From contig NC_079888.1 in assembly GCF_029227915.1 (NCBI RefSeq), positions 11,577,001 through 11,641,000 on the forward strand: DNA of 64,000 nucleotides, read 5' to 3'. Both the position numbers and the translations under genes were made by a program. Under the pieces are notes generated by a model. That model did not search any database. It was not told the DNA's origin and saw only the letters and a list, made by a program, of their open reading frames with translations. The DNA comes from Hydractinia symbiolongicarpus. Taxonomy: Eukaryota > Cnidaria > Hydrozoa > Anthoathecata > Hydractiniidae. Positions 1 to 10,087 of this stretch are shown piece after piece; position 1 is the first letter of the stretch; each line of letters opens with the position of its first letter.

Positions 1-7
1 CCCTCTT

Positions 8-208
8 ATGGAGGCGATCCACAGGACCAAGTTCAAGGACGTCCCAAGTCAAACAGACGGGCCCTATTGCGAGCCCTGCAACAGGATTGCCTGGCAGAGG
101 AATCTTGAACAATATTCGAGAGAGCTCTCCGAAAGACAGCAACGTGTTATACATGACTGCGGCCTTATCATCGATCAAAACGCAGGAGAAGTGCTCGAAA
201 TCGTCTAG
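8..208 (+). CDS. Hypothetical protein, possible C-terminal part, in the island
   Basis: This open frame of at least 66 codons runs in from the left edge (the frame is open upstream of the ATG at 8), so it may be the end of a longer gene. It has a Cys-x2-Cys pair (residues about 21-24) and an Arg/Gln/Glu-rich helical middle. I do not recognise it. It is listed because it is open to the window edge and the neighbouring ORFs are also compact and intronless. Confidence 0.25.
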   Translation: MEAIHRTKFKDVPSQTDGPYCEPCNRIAWQRNLEQYSRELSERQQRVIHDCGLIIDQNAGEVLEIV

Positions 209-255
209 TATGTTGTCAAAAACACATTAGACCCTTGTGTAAACAGGCGGCTCTT

Positions 256-875
256 CTAAATACCGCTGACATGCTGTACAGATTGAAGTTTTTTCATAAG
301 CTCCTCCTTCGCCTCTTCACGCCCTTTCGCTACAAGCTGCTGTCGTTCCCGATCATTGATACTATTTACGATCTTTCGCGTTCGTTGACGTATCTTCTCC
401 TTGAGCATCATATATTTGCTTTTCTCCTGCATAATCAAGCTGAACTCATAGTCGCTAATCACCCCATTCTCAACAGCTCTGCTAATGAGGTCGACAAGAT
501 GCTCTCGTGCTTTTTGCTCTTGACATCGAGTCTCTTCCCGGTATTTCTTAGACCTGCTTGCCCCAATCCTACAGCGATCGTGATACCACTTATTGCTACA
601 GCGAGTGGCACCCCGATCCCTGAGAGCATGCTACCAATACCAACACCACTGGTTATTACAGATACAGCTAGTAACCCATGGTCCGTATACCTCACCCACG
701 TACCATGCATCTTGAACTTTCTAGCGAGTTTGTCCCGCTCTTTAATCTCACCACGTAGGTAATGCTCGACTTCCTCAATTTTGCCGAGTCTGTAGACTTG
801 AGAACTGTCCCGTTCCTCCGTGCCATCGGGAAGTGCAGAAGGTAAGCTCGGGTAAAGCTTAGCAATCTCTGTCAT
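256..875 (-). pseudogene. Membrane-type protein of the island, broken by a frameshift
   Basis: Two minus-strand frames, 875-459 (138 aa) and 462-256 (68 aa), overlap and read as one protein interrupted by a frameshift near 470-510. The first part begins at ATG 875, has a charged region with a short predicted helix (about residues 30-55), then a strongly hydrophobic Gly/Ile/Val-rich stretch (about residues 65-108) able to span a membrane once or twice. The second part is a charged Lys/Glu/Arg helix, probably coiled coil. In the second frame the sequence just upstream of its first Met is open and helix-like, which supports a single ancestral ORF. Function unknown. I recall similar membrane-plus-coiled-coil proteins from cnidarian annotations, in which the two parts are continuous. 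Confidence 0.45.
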
Positions 876-1035
876 TTTATGCTATAAGCAAGTGCATCGT
901 TAATCCCGCGAAAGGGTTCTTTTCGTCTTGGTACTCGTCTATGAGCATAAACTCTAACCTATATGTTGAACTTTTAAGGGGGAGGTATACGGGGTTATCG
1001 AAACTCCAGGTAAGCATGTCCCCCCAAGCAGTCAA

Positions 1036-1490
1036 CTATTTGATGGGGAGCATTGCTAGTATATTGGATTTCTCACCATTAAAAAGACAGTAATCCGGAT
1101 ACAGCTGAGAGCATACGAGTTTCAGCCGCTGGTGAACGTCAGTCCCGTAGCAGCTGTCGTAGTCACCAGCGGTAAACGTTGTAATATTATCAAAGGCCCG
1201 TCCCATAATGTCCTGCAGCGATTGATCGATTATCACACTGTACCCCTTGTTAACCCTAAGCCTACAGACTCCGTTCCTGAGTACGAAGAGCTTGATCCTC
1301 CCCCCCGCTTGACTGTTGACTATGGCCGCGAGATCCTCGATTCTATACAAACCCGGCGCAATCGAGATGAGGACTTCCAGCGGCCCGACTTCATCCGGCT
1401 TGGCCCCCGCCTTATATATGTTGATCTCACTCTTAGTGAAGAAATTCCACCACGTAGGGCGGATACTCAGAGATCTCAGCGCGATCCTCG
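1036..1490 (-). CDS. Hypothetical protein of the island (possibly frameshifted at its N-terminus)
   Basis: A minus-strand frame is open from about 1490 down to the stop at 1036. The 104-residue part from 1350 downward has no internal stop; above that the same frame continues through a Trp-Trp-Asn-Phe-Phe segment, so the real protein is longer than an ATG-to-stop reading shows. A candidate ATG near 1559 lies in a different frame, suggesting a frameshift between about 1490 and 1559. The composition is mixed alpha/beta with no membrane segment and a few cysteines. I see no catalytic motif. Its place between the membrane ORF and the plus-strand ORF series supports membership in the same element. 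Confidence 0.4.
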
Positions 1491-1724
1491 TATTTCCCCC
1501 AGATGGGGCTTGAATATCGTAGGCTTCGCAATGTCTGTGATATACAGTTGCTTCATGTTTCTTCTAACAAGAAACATGAACAAAAAGAGGTGAGTGGCCT
1601 CTCGGCGTACTCCAATTGGAGCATCAGGACCTCTACGTGTCTACCGAATCACACATCCCCATAGCCTTCCCAGAGTTCAGTAAAATATCGCATCAAAGTC
1701 CCCACTAACCTGCTGAACGACCCC

Positions 1725-2668
1725 GTGAGTGTAAATTGGGCGGGCCAAGCCTTGGACTACTGGAACGTTCAAGTGAATTTTGCCTGTCATTGCGCAAGCC
1801 CCGCCTTGGGGATCTCTGCCAAACATCTAAAAGGCTCCGTGCCTCTCATCAACAGCATCTTTAAATTCCACGTCTATTACCACATGCGTCGCATCCTAGC
1901 GAGAATGAAGATGACGGCTTTTCTCAGTACGAGAACCCCTACTCCACATCGGGTTACGCCCAAGTTTGTGGGGCATATTGGGCCGACCCCCACGAACTCT
2001 ACAAGTTCAAAGCTCTCATGTCATCATTGACGAATGGTAGATTGTGGCCTCAAGCTGATGGCGATTGGGCCAAGTTTATCATGTCCACGAGCCAGGGTCT
2101 AACATCGAAAGGCCTGACGAAGCTTAGTGAGAGTATTCGCGTCTACGTGATCTTGCTACTGGGGTCTCAAGCTGATGCCAAAGCATCCATTATAGGCTCT
2201 GACGCTGACAACTTCACAGCGAGACAGATACTCCTGCAGAAACTCGAAGCCATGGTACAACGTAAGGAGAACGTAGGTCGAGATATCACCGAGTTTCAAA
2301 AGGTGCTCCAATATGCTAGGACCCCAGTGAACTTTGCCGTAATGCACTACGTGTACATGCTGCCATCCGATATGAACCTGCGCTGTAAAATCGTGGGGTA
2401 AAACAACAACATCTTAATTGCGCCTGCGAGTGCGATAATTGGCATACGGCTCGACCTGAACAACAAGCCTGCTACTGGAACCGCGTTCCGCGTTGCTGCT
2501 GCGCAGCCCCGGGGTTTAAAACCCACCAGGTCATCACCTCGGCAAGAAATTGTGAGAGGTGGTGCCACCCCTGATTGAGACACTCACGACGCGAACCATG
2601 GGGACACAAAGGCCACATTGGTTACGGCGGCAGTAGGCCTCATCCTAGTCTATATTTGGTTGAAGTAA
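1725..2668 (+). pseudogene. Large plus-strand protein of the island, with one frameshift and two in-frame stops
   Basis: One ancestral gene appears to be spread over two frames. The first frame (1725 to about 1900) opens with a Trp/Tyr-rich segment and carries a second aromatic/Arg-rich block. Reading then continues in a second frame, whose coding character begins before its ATG at 2018 and runs to a stop at 2399-2401. The same frame stays open and protein-like to a second stop at about 2574, then to about 2668 through a C-terminal hydrophobic stretch (about 15 Ala/Val/Leu/Ile/Tyr residues) followed by Trp-Leu-Lys, like a single membrane anchor. The frameshift and stops indicate a dead copy. 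I recall related proteins from cnidarian annotations but no function. A structural or virion-like protein is only a guess. Confidence 0.45.
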
Positions 2669-2711
2669 AGGTCTAATGTGTTTTATCAACATACTAGACT
2701 CTCAGCGATCC

Positions 2712-3302
2712 CTACTTCCCAGCCCTCCCGACATAGGCCACGACGAACGCGACTATGGTGGCAGCGGTCATGTACAAGTGCTTGGCTGCGAATGCGACGA
2801 CTCTCGCCGCAACCCTGAAAAAGAACGACACCACGCTGCCAATGATCTCTGGTAAAGCGGCACCCGCTTTGGCAGCTAGGTACTTCAAAAATTTCCCGAG
2901 TCTTTCAAGCTGCTTCTCTACGAAGCCTTTCCCACCCCCAGCGGCACTTCCTCCGGCGGCACCTGCCCCTCCTCCAGTGACGGCAAGCACGATGGTGGAT
3001 ACGAGCAAGCCAACGGTGGAAACGATGCTCGCGATAGTCAAGCCTTGTTCCTTGAACAAGATCTTGAGCTTTTCCAGCAGTGATGTGTCATCCCCTGCGA
3101 TCTTCATCAGAGTGTCTTTGATGTGCAGCAGTTGGCTCTGAATCATGGAGGACAATACACCGTGTTGCTCTCGTACGGCTTTCTTCTCATCCCGCAGTTT
3201 CTTTAATTCTTCCTTAGCCAACGATATATTTCCGTCCTCAATCTTTATCTGTTTCTTGGTTATTCCAGGCGTCTTCTTCTTCTTACTCTCAAGCCTCTCC
3301 AT
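2712..3302 (-). CDS. Coiled-coil plus Gly/Ala-rich membrane protein of the island
   Basis: This intact minus-strand frame encodes 196 aa. Residues 1-75 are Lys/Glu-rich and look like a coiled coil. Residues about 88-110 form a hydrophobic membrane segment ending in a Gly/Ala-rich linker (about 109-125). Residues about 135-195 contain two further hydrophobic helices with Pro and Ala and a short basic tail. The order (coiled coil, membrane helix, Gly-rich hinge, amphipathic helix, terminal membrane helices) is distinctive, and I recall it as a recurrent uncharacterised cnidarian protein type. It is the longest undamaged ORF of the island. It lies directly downstream of the 3569-3333 ORF on the same strand. 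Confidence 0.5.
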   Translation of the reverse strand: MERLESKKKKTPGITKKQIKIEDGNISLAKEELKKLRDEKKAVREQHGVLSSMIQSQLLHIKDTLMKIAGDDTSLLEKLKILFKEQGLTIASIVSTVGLLVSTIVLAVTGGGAGAAGGSAAGGGKGFVEKQLERLGKFLKYLAAKAGAALPEIIGSVVSFFFRVAARVVAFAAKHLYMTAATIVAFVVAYVGRAGK

Positions 3303-3332
3303 CTTTCACGAGTATCTTGCTTTCCAGCATCC

Positions 3333-3569
3333 TCAGCTGACCCCGGATCGTTCGAATCCCGCCGTCGATCTCTCGCGATCCGTGAAGATCTCGGGTCCTC
3401 CAAACGAAGTATCTTCAGTAAGGTTCTCCATACTGTCGAGTACTTTCCCGAGCAGTAGCTCCATCTCGATAGTGTCACCCTTTGCTTTGATCTGCTCCAC
3501 ATCGTTCACGAGCCTCCCGGCCGTTGCCGCGATAGGTGTAATATAGCCTTCGAACCCCATACGCACCAA
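3333..3569 (-). CDS. Small hypothetical protein of the island
   Basis: This minus-strand frame encodes 78 aa from ATG 3569. The first half is mixed, with Gly-Arg-Leu-Val-Asn-Asp leading into a helix; the second half is acidic and ends near a Ser-Thr-Ala-Gly-Phe-Glu segment. A second minus frame (about 3358-3302) remains open past its stop into a Leu/Glu/Lys helix, so the natural C-terminus may be lost to a frameshift near 3340. It is first in the minus-strand pair 3569-2712. No known domain is visible. Confidence 0.35.
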   Translation of the reverse strand: MVRMGFEGYITPIAATAGRLVNDVEQIKAKGDTIEMELLLGKVLDSMENLTEDTSFGGPEIFTDRERSTAGFERSGVS

Positions 3570-3587
3570 GCGATAATACCCTTTTGA

Positions 3588-3900
3588 AAAAAACTTTCTT
3601 GCAGACTCTATTTAAATGAAAACACAAGAAACAGTCCTTCGATTCTTGCACAGGGCTAAGCGGTTAGTCCAGGTAAACATTGTCGGACATTCGTACAGGC
3701 GTGATTCCCAAGAAAGTTTAAAAATTAATTGTCACAGTGGGCTGACCCGCATAGGCGTAACAGTCTTTTCCAAAAAAACAGGCTATTGTTAACACTGAGC
3801 TGACCGTTTAGTACAGTTAAACAGATGTGAACAGTACACCCTTCTCCAAAAAAATTCACAACTTCGGTTTAAATGACAACACAGGAAACATAATTAAAGA
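3588..3900. repeat. Degenerate tandem repeats at the right edge of the island
   Basis: Two stretches near 3588-3640 and 3838-3890 share the order A-run, TTTAAATGA-like core, and ACACA(A/G)GAAACA. Between them, segments with GCTGACC and (C)CAAAAAAA recur roughly every 70-90 bp. The similarity is imperfect (about 70 percent by eye). It may be the terminal repeat zone of the neighbouring element or an unrelated minisatellite. Confidence 0.35.
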
Positions 3901-4710
3901 TGTAGCTACCTAGCTAAACTGCATTTAGCATAAGATTTTGCTGAGAATATTGCGATATTGATAGCCAAACTGAATTTTTATACTCCCACTTTTTAGGTAA
4001 ATATATGAGATAGCTAAATGGCTATATCCTCGACATAAAATTAAATGTTGGGTTGGAGAAAAACCTCTTATACCAAACAAAATTAGTAAAAAGTAAGGCT
4101 ATTAGCTAGCTAGCCTTCAAAATATTCGTTCCTAGCCAAAAATCCTAAAACTGGGCGTTTAAGATCTGTACGTAGCTAAAAAACGTGACAATATATTTAT
4201 CTTCACATTATAGAACAGAAAAAAAACAAAAAGGTGAAACAGACTTAGAAACAACACTAACCACCATTACTTTTTAAAAACTAAAATGGCCATCATGTTT
4301 CTTCGTTGGCATGTCTAGGCCGCGAAAGTCTTGATTGGTTTTTCAAAGAATCAGGCGTTTTGATTGGATACACGTGCGAGCGGTCAAAACAAAGTCAGTT
4401 AAACTGTCAGTAAAACCATGCTATTTGTTTTCTGTGGCTCCTGAGCGGAATCGGCGATTAAGGTCACGAGGGTAAATTATTATTAAAAATGGCGCATTTA
4501 AATAATGAATTCATTTTAATCACTTAATTTGTTTTTTAAATTAGAGGTTTATCAATAAAATTAATTAAATTATGTAAGGAAATAAATTAATTTCTGTAAT
4601 TTATTTTGATAAATCATAAGATTTCCAATTAAACAACCCCCTGGTTTCTAAAAATTCGCGGAAAGATCAAAGGAATATCGGTAACCCTTTTGAACACACA
4701 AAATACGGCT
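3901..4710. other. A+T-rich non-coding stretch
   Basis: No ORF of note, no RNA gene and no clear repeat unit was seen. Several TAGCTAGCTA-type short palindromes occur (for example near 4107), which are common throughout the non-coding parts of this window. Confidence 0.5.
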
Positions 4711-4711
4711 A

Positions 4712-5305
4712 TTATTATAGAGACTAGTCGATAAGGCCCGTGGAAAAATCCACTTAGGCAGAAGGACAATGGAAAAATAGGTTGTCTTAGATTTTTTGCT
4801 GACGTCAGCAGTGCAATTACAAAAATTTTTTTTTAGAAACTTGTATACCTGCTGCCTTCATTGTATAGGTCTTGAAACGCTGATCAAGAAAATGTATAGG
4901 ATTGCGTATTTTTGACAAACGGTTGCAGAGATATTAAGGTTTAAAGGTTTTTTGATGACGTCATCAACCCGTCCATTCCGAAACGGATTCGGCGACCCAG
5001 GTTTGGGAAAATTACCCAAATTGGTCCTAGGTGGTCCCTAGTTACCCACGCGGTGAAAAATCATTGACGTCACCACCTCGTTTCCAAGTTATTTGCCCTC
5101 CAAGTTTTAGATGCACTGTAATGGCTTCATTATTTTAATATAGGATATTGACGTTAAAGTAGTGTTATTTTCGTCGCGTCGTAACGTCAGAAAATTTGAC
5201 ATATTAGACATGCATTTTTCGGCAACATCAAAGGAAAATGACGATATCAACTTTGCCTGTCACAGACAGACGGACACACTTAGCGTATTATTATAAGAGA
5301 CTAGT
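4712..5305 (+). repeat. Interspersed repeat family A, copy 1 (full length, about 590 bp)
   Basis: The copy begins just after an ACTAGTCGATAAGG junction, with a short hairpin (CGTGGAAAAATCCAC), and ends with CACTTAGCGTATTATTATA followed by the next ACTAGT. Inside are several TGACGTCA/TGACGTCAGCA-like palindromes and a conserved block (about 4955-5110) containing GACGTCATCAACCCG and TGACGTCACCACC. The same blocks recur, inverted, at 7655-8897. I see no ORF, so it is a non-autonomous element or a fragment; the superfamily is unknown to me. Confidence 0.75.
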
Positions 5306-7650
5306 AGATTAGGCCCGTGGAAAAATCCCCTTAAGCAGAAAAACAATTGAAAAGTTCTGATTTGAATTTTGATGACATCATGAAATATTTTAGTATATTG
5401 AATATGCCTTTTACTAAAAAAAATAATCTGAAAATGCATAAAAAGAAAGTATATAAGTCATAATTTAAGAAAAATTTCTTAAAATCTAACACAAAATATC
5501 AAATGTCAAATCGCATGAAAATCCTCCAAACAAAACTTCAGACAAAATATGAAAAACGACGGCGTGCAAGGTGTAAAATCTAGTTAGTAGAAAGTTACAA
5601 CATTGACAGTAACAACCCAGACAGTTACGACAACAATAATAATAATGTCAGAAATAACACATCTCAAATATGTATACATCTTATTATGTGATTATGTGAA
5701 AAACCTTCAATATTTTAATCTGAAATGTCAAAAAGAAAGGCTTGCAACAGTAAGCACAGATTTATGAAATAAGTTCTTTATGCATTTTAAACATTGTCTT
5801 TTCCCTAAATGCTTTTACAACAATACAACCTGAACAATATCAAAAACAAACAAACACAAAACACCAAAAAACAAAAGTTAAACTTTGAAAATATGCACAA
5901 AATGTAAAAATTAACCAGTAAACAAAACAATATTTTTGTCTAATGATCCGTACTGACTTTATCTAACATTTTAAACTGAAATGTCGAAAAAGCAATGAGC
6001 AAGGAGTAAATTTCAAATCAACAAAAATCATTATTTTGAAAACATTGTATATATATATATGGTCCTTCCTCACAAAAGTTTACAATAAATGTAGAACACA
6101 AAGGTTTATGAGAAGCAAATCAAAATATGAACAAAAATCAGTTCAATTGGCATGTTTTATATTGTTTTCACCCCTAAAATCTTCCACAAAATTAATATGA
6201 AACCCATCAAATTCAACTCAGAAAAAGCAGTCATTTAAGTTTTAATTTTAACTTGGAAAGTGTAAAATATCAAATTATTATTTTTAGTATATATACTTGC
6301 ATATGGTCCTCCCTCACAACAGTTAAACAGTTTCAGTCTGAACATTCAGTAATTTTTTATCATCACCAAATATTTATTCCCGTAATTACATTACTTACAG
6401 TTAGTTTAAAGTTTAAAAAAAGTTTATAAAACAAAATATAAAAAAAATCCAACTTACACAACAGCTCACAGTCTAATTGTACAAAAATTTGTTCTTTCAG
6501 TATTTTGCATATGGTCTTTTTCCACAAAAGTTTACACAGCATTTAAGAAACAGCAGTTAGCAACACAAACAATGTAATCGGCAACCATACTATTCTCTGC
6601 TGAGAAATTTTAACCACAAATGTTAAAAACCCAAGTAAATTCCCAAAAAATGTCAACAACCTTTTTAAAAATATTAACCACAACTCTTGTAAAAATATAT
6701 AACCTTGTAATTTACATGCGGGCTCACAGAAGTTTAACAGGATGTCAACAACACATTTGTTTGATAACATTAATTATGCAAAAAAAGTGCAAAAAAATAT
6801 GCTAGATTTTTTTATAAAAAACGCGGTAAAATATAAAGACTTTGAAGCTTTTAAGTGACTTTTTCCTGGCAAATGCGAGTCTGCCTGACACGTAACTCTA
6901 GCGACATAAAAACATAACGTCTAAATAGTTCTTACTGTTTGTGAATCCAAATCTACTTTAAACCGAAGCTTTCATTTTATACTTCTAACTTTTCTTTACT
7001 ACTTCTAGCTCCACTCTTCACTTTTGAAGTAACTACTTGTGGCTTTTAATTTTACTTTTGTACATCTATGTTCACATAAAATATATATAAAAAGGACAGA
7101 GTGTAAAACCAATTGGCAAATTTTTTAGGCTAATTAGTCAAATTAGAAATGCAAAAACAAAGTTTGAGTCATAATTCATGTTAAAACAACAACAATCAAT
7201 TTAACAGTTCATTTTACGTCAATTTTTGCACTAAATTTGCAACACAAAATACAAATTCTAAATAATTCCTACGATTTTTCTCAAAAGTTTAATCAAAATA
7301 CAAAAGATGAGAGGTGAACGATAAAATCAAAGTTTGCAGAATTTAAATATTTTGGTATATACATATGTCTATTGATATATGCCCTTTATAACAATATTTC
7401 AAAATGAGAAAAAGAAAAACAGTTTACAACAAAATCAGTTATTCTGATGATATTGCATACACTTTTTCTCCACAAAATTGAAGCAAACATACGCTAGCTA
7501 CAGCAGCTAATAGCTGGTCAGTTGAGTATAAAGTGGAGACTTAGCTAGGTATAAAGTCCGAGCTAGCTAACTCTAATATTTCTGCAAACATCCACTTTGC
7601 CTGTCACAGACACACAGACAGACACACCTAGCGTATTATTATAGAGATTA
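5305..7650 (+). repeat. Family A, copy 2, with A-rich expanded interior
   Basis: The first about 60 bp (GGCCCGTGGAAAAATCC-type start) and the last about 60 bp (TTTGCCTGTCACAGACACAC through CTAGCGTATTATTATAGAG) match the two ends of copy 1, but the 2.2 kb between them does not. That interior is very A-rich and contains recurring modules such as CATATGGTCCTYCCTCACAA near 6060, 6300, 6510 and 6716, spaced roughly 205-245 bp. The copy is therefore a separate subfamily with the same ends, or an element whose middle was replaced by a satellite. Confidence 0.6.
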
Positions 7651-7654
7651 GTGA

Positions 7655-8215
7655 AGCCATTACAGTGCACTACAACTTTGAGGCCAAATAACTTGGAAAC
7701 GAGGTGGTGACGTCAATGATTTTTCACCGCGTGGGTAACTAGAGACCACCTGGAACCAAGTTGGATAGGTTTCCCAAACGTGGGTTCTCAAATCCGTTTC
7801 GGAATAGACGGGTTGATGACGTCATCAAGAAGCCTTTAAACTCTATTTCTGCAACTGTTTGTCAAAAGTACATGATCCTATACATTTTTTTGATCAGCGT
7901 TTCAAGATCTATACAAGGAAGGCAACAGGTATATAAATTTCTAAAAAACTTTTTTTGTGTTTTCACGGGCCTTTGCTGATGTCAGAACAATTTTTAAACC
8001 CTTATATCTCCTTTGGCGTTCCTCGAAAACATATCATCCTATACATTATTTTGATCAGCGTTTCAACATCTACACATTGCAATCAAGAAAGAAAATAAAT
8101 TTCTCAAATTTTTTTTTTGATTTTTACTGCTGACGTCAGCAAAACATCTAAAACAACATATTTTTCCATTGTCCAACTGCCTAAGTGGATTTCTCCACGG
8201 GCCTTATCAACTAGT
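7655..8215 (-). repeat. Family A, copy 3 (inverted)
   Basis: It matches copy 1 in reverse: GAAGCCATTACAGTGCACT, then TGACGTCAATGATTTTTCACC, AACGGGTTGATGACGTCATC, and finally the CCACGGGCCTTATCAACTAGT end. It lacks the CCTGTCACAGACAG end segment, so it is truncated on its left side. Confidence 0.7.
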
Positions 8216-8897
8216 CAATATAATAATAAGCTAAGTGTGTCTGTTTGTGTGTCTGTGACAGGCAAAGTGGATGTGTTCATTTTCCTTTGATGTAGCCGAA
8301 AAATGCATGTCTTATTTGTTAAATCTTATGACGTTACGGCGCGACGTCAATAACACTACTTTAACGTCAATATCCTATATTAAATTAATGAAGCCACTAC
8401 AGTGCACTTAAAATTTTGAGGCCAAATAACTTGTAAACGAGGTGGTGACGTCAATGATTTTTAACCGCGTGGGTAACAAGGACCACCTAGGACCAATTTG
8501 AGTAATTTTCCAAACCTGGGTCCCCAAATCCGTTTCGGAATGAACGGGTTAATGACGTCATCAAAAATCCTCCAAACCCTAATATCTCCGTAACCGTTTG
8601 TCAAAAGTACATGATCCTATACATTTTATTGATCAGCATTTCAAGACCTATACGATGAAGGTAACAGGTATATAAATTTCGGAATAATAATTTTGTGTGT
8701 TTTCGCGGGTCTTTGCTGACCCTTACATCTCATTAACATTTCATCTGTCTGAGATCTACACGGATAAATTGAATTTCGTCAATTTGATTTTGCATATGCA
8801 CTGCTGACATCAGCAAAAAGTCTAAAATAACCAATTTTTACATTGTCCTCCTGCCTAAGTGGATTTATCCACGGGCCTTATCGACTAGCATTTTAAT
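8216..8897 (-). repeat. Family A, copy 4 (inverted, full length)
   Basis: It starts with AATATAATAATAAGCTAAG and GTGTCTGTGACAGGCAAAGT (the inverted 3' end of copy 1) and runs through the same GACGTCA-containing blocks to CCACGGGCCTTATCGACTAG. It is adjacent to copy 3 across an ACTAGT junction, so copies 3 and 4 are tandem. Confidence 0.7.
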
Positions 8898-10087
8898 AAA
8901 AAAAAGTGTACTTTGTACCGTTCAACAGAGTGGCTCTGTTATCAACACTCAAAAACTAATAATTTATGTACCGCTACACTAGACTGGTACCCTTCTGTGC
9001 CTCACTAGTCTCGATAGTGAAAAAGGCGACAAAAAAAGAAGCCTATTTCAAATTTCTACCGGCTAAAGCCGTAGAACAAAAAACGTATATTACAACCGTT
9101 AGCATTACCTTTTTTTCTTTCCATTGCATCCATTCTGCGACGACGTATTTCACTGTCACCGGTAAACAAGCAAAACATTTATAAATGGCTGGCGACAATC
9201 CTTTGCTAAGCGCCCAGCCCCCATGACTTTTGTCTGTCACCAACTCTGCGCTTCTTGATAGGTCTAGCCGTCAGGTACAAAATTAAGGCAACGAACTCTT
9301 GGATCGAGGTAGCAACTTTCATGTCAAAATATTAAATCTTATATCTCATTACTCGAATTAAAGTTGCACTTCATCATTGTTAACAGATCCGAGCGCAATA
9401 AAAAGGCCGTGAAAGTATCAAATTTTAATGTGCGTGCGGAGAAATGTAAAAATAGAGAGCGCGGAAGTAGAATAAGTGCAGTCCTGTTTAAATATTTGTA
9501 ACTTTATTTCCAAACCGATCCTATAACTAGAGATTTCCCAGATTGTCGTCGATTGAGTGACGGACTTAATAATAGAGCCCCTATCAGAAACGACTATGTC
9601 ACAAAATATCTTTTATCATGTGTTTTATATATTGAAGAACACATAGTATAAGGTCATCCCAAGTTGTATCATATTTACACGTGTTTATTTTTAACATAAA
9701 TAAATATTCTTGCATATTAGCACCTCTTTTTCAATCTTGCTTTCTCGTGATATATGCATGATTAAAAACAAGATTATTTCTCTTTTTCTCTCTTTCTCTC
9801 TCCCTCTTTCTCTTAAACAAAAATATCGGACAAAAACAAATGTTTCTTAAAAATAAAATTTTTAAGTAAAATTAAAAAACTACAGTGTTCTTAGTCTCAA
9901 AAAAAAAGTCAATCCAAAACGTTTACTGCTCTAATTAAAGTTGAAAAATATTTGACTAGATAGCTGCCAGTTTTAACAAGGCGGAACACCTATAGAAAAA
10001 TAGACAGTATTCACAGATGGAAAGGACTTATACCTTGAGAATTCTCCAAAGAACTGAAGAATACGGTTTAAATGAAGCGAAACAATA
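8898..10087. other. Intergenic stretch downstream of BRPF
   Basis: No supported gene. A pyrimidine-rich CT microsatellite-like run lies at about 9776-9816. A minus-strand AATAAA near 9500 could serve BRPF polyadenylation, but it is 590 bp from the stop and unproven. Confidence 0.4.

Larger units (their letters stand above)
1..3600. mobile_element. Decayed multi-ORF virus-like or mobile element (unclassified), GC-richer island
   Basis: This 3.6-kb block differs from the rest of the window: it is visibly richer in G+C, has few homopolymer runs, and is densely covered by short ORFs on both strands with no obvious introns. Reading across it there are a plus ORF at the left edge, minus ORFs at about 875-256 and 1490-1036, a plus ORF series at 1725-2668, and minus ORFs at 3302-2712 and 3569-3333. 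Several are interrupted by frameshifts or stops, so this copy looks dead. Two products are hydrophobic and one is glycine-rich with long hydrophobic segments, as in membrane or virion proteins. From memory, similar protein sets recur in cnidarian genome annotations; I cannot name the element class (Polinton/adintovirus-like is one possibility). The left end lies outside the window. The right end is near 3600, where the sequence becomes A+T-rich and repetitive. Confidence 0.55.
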
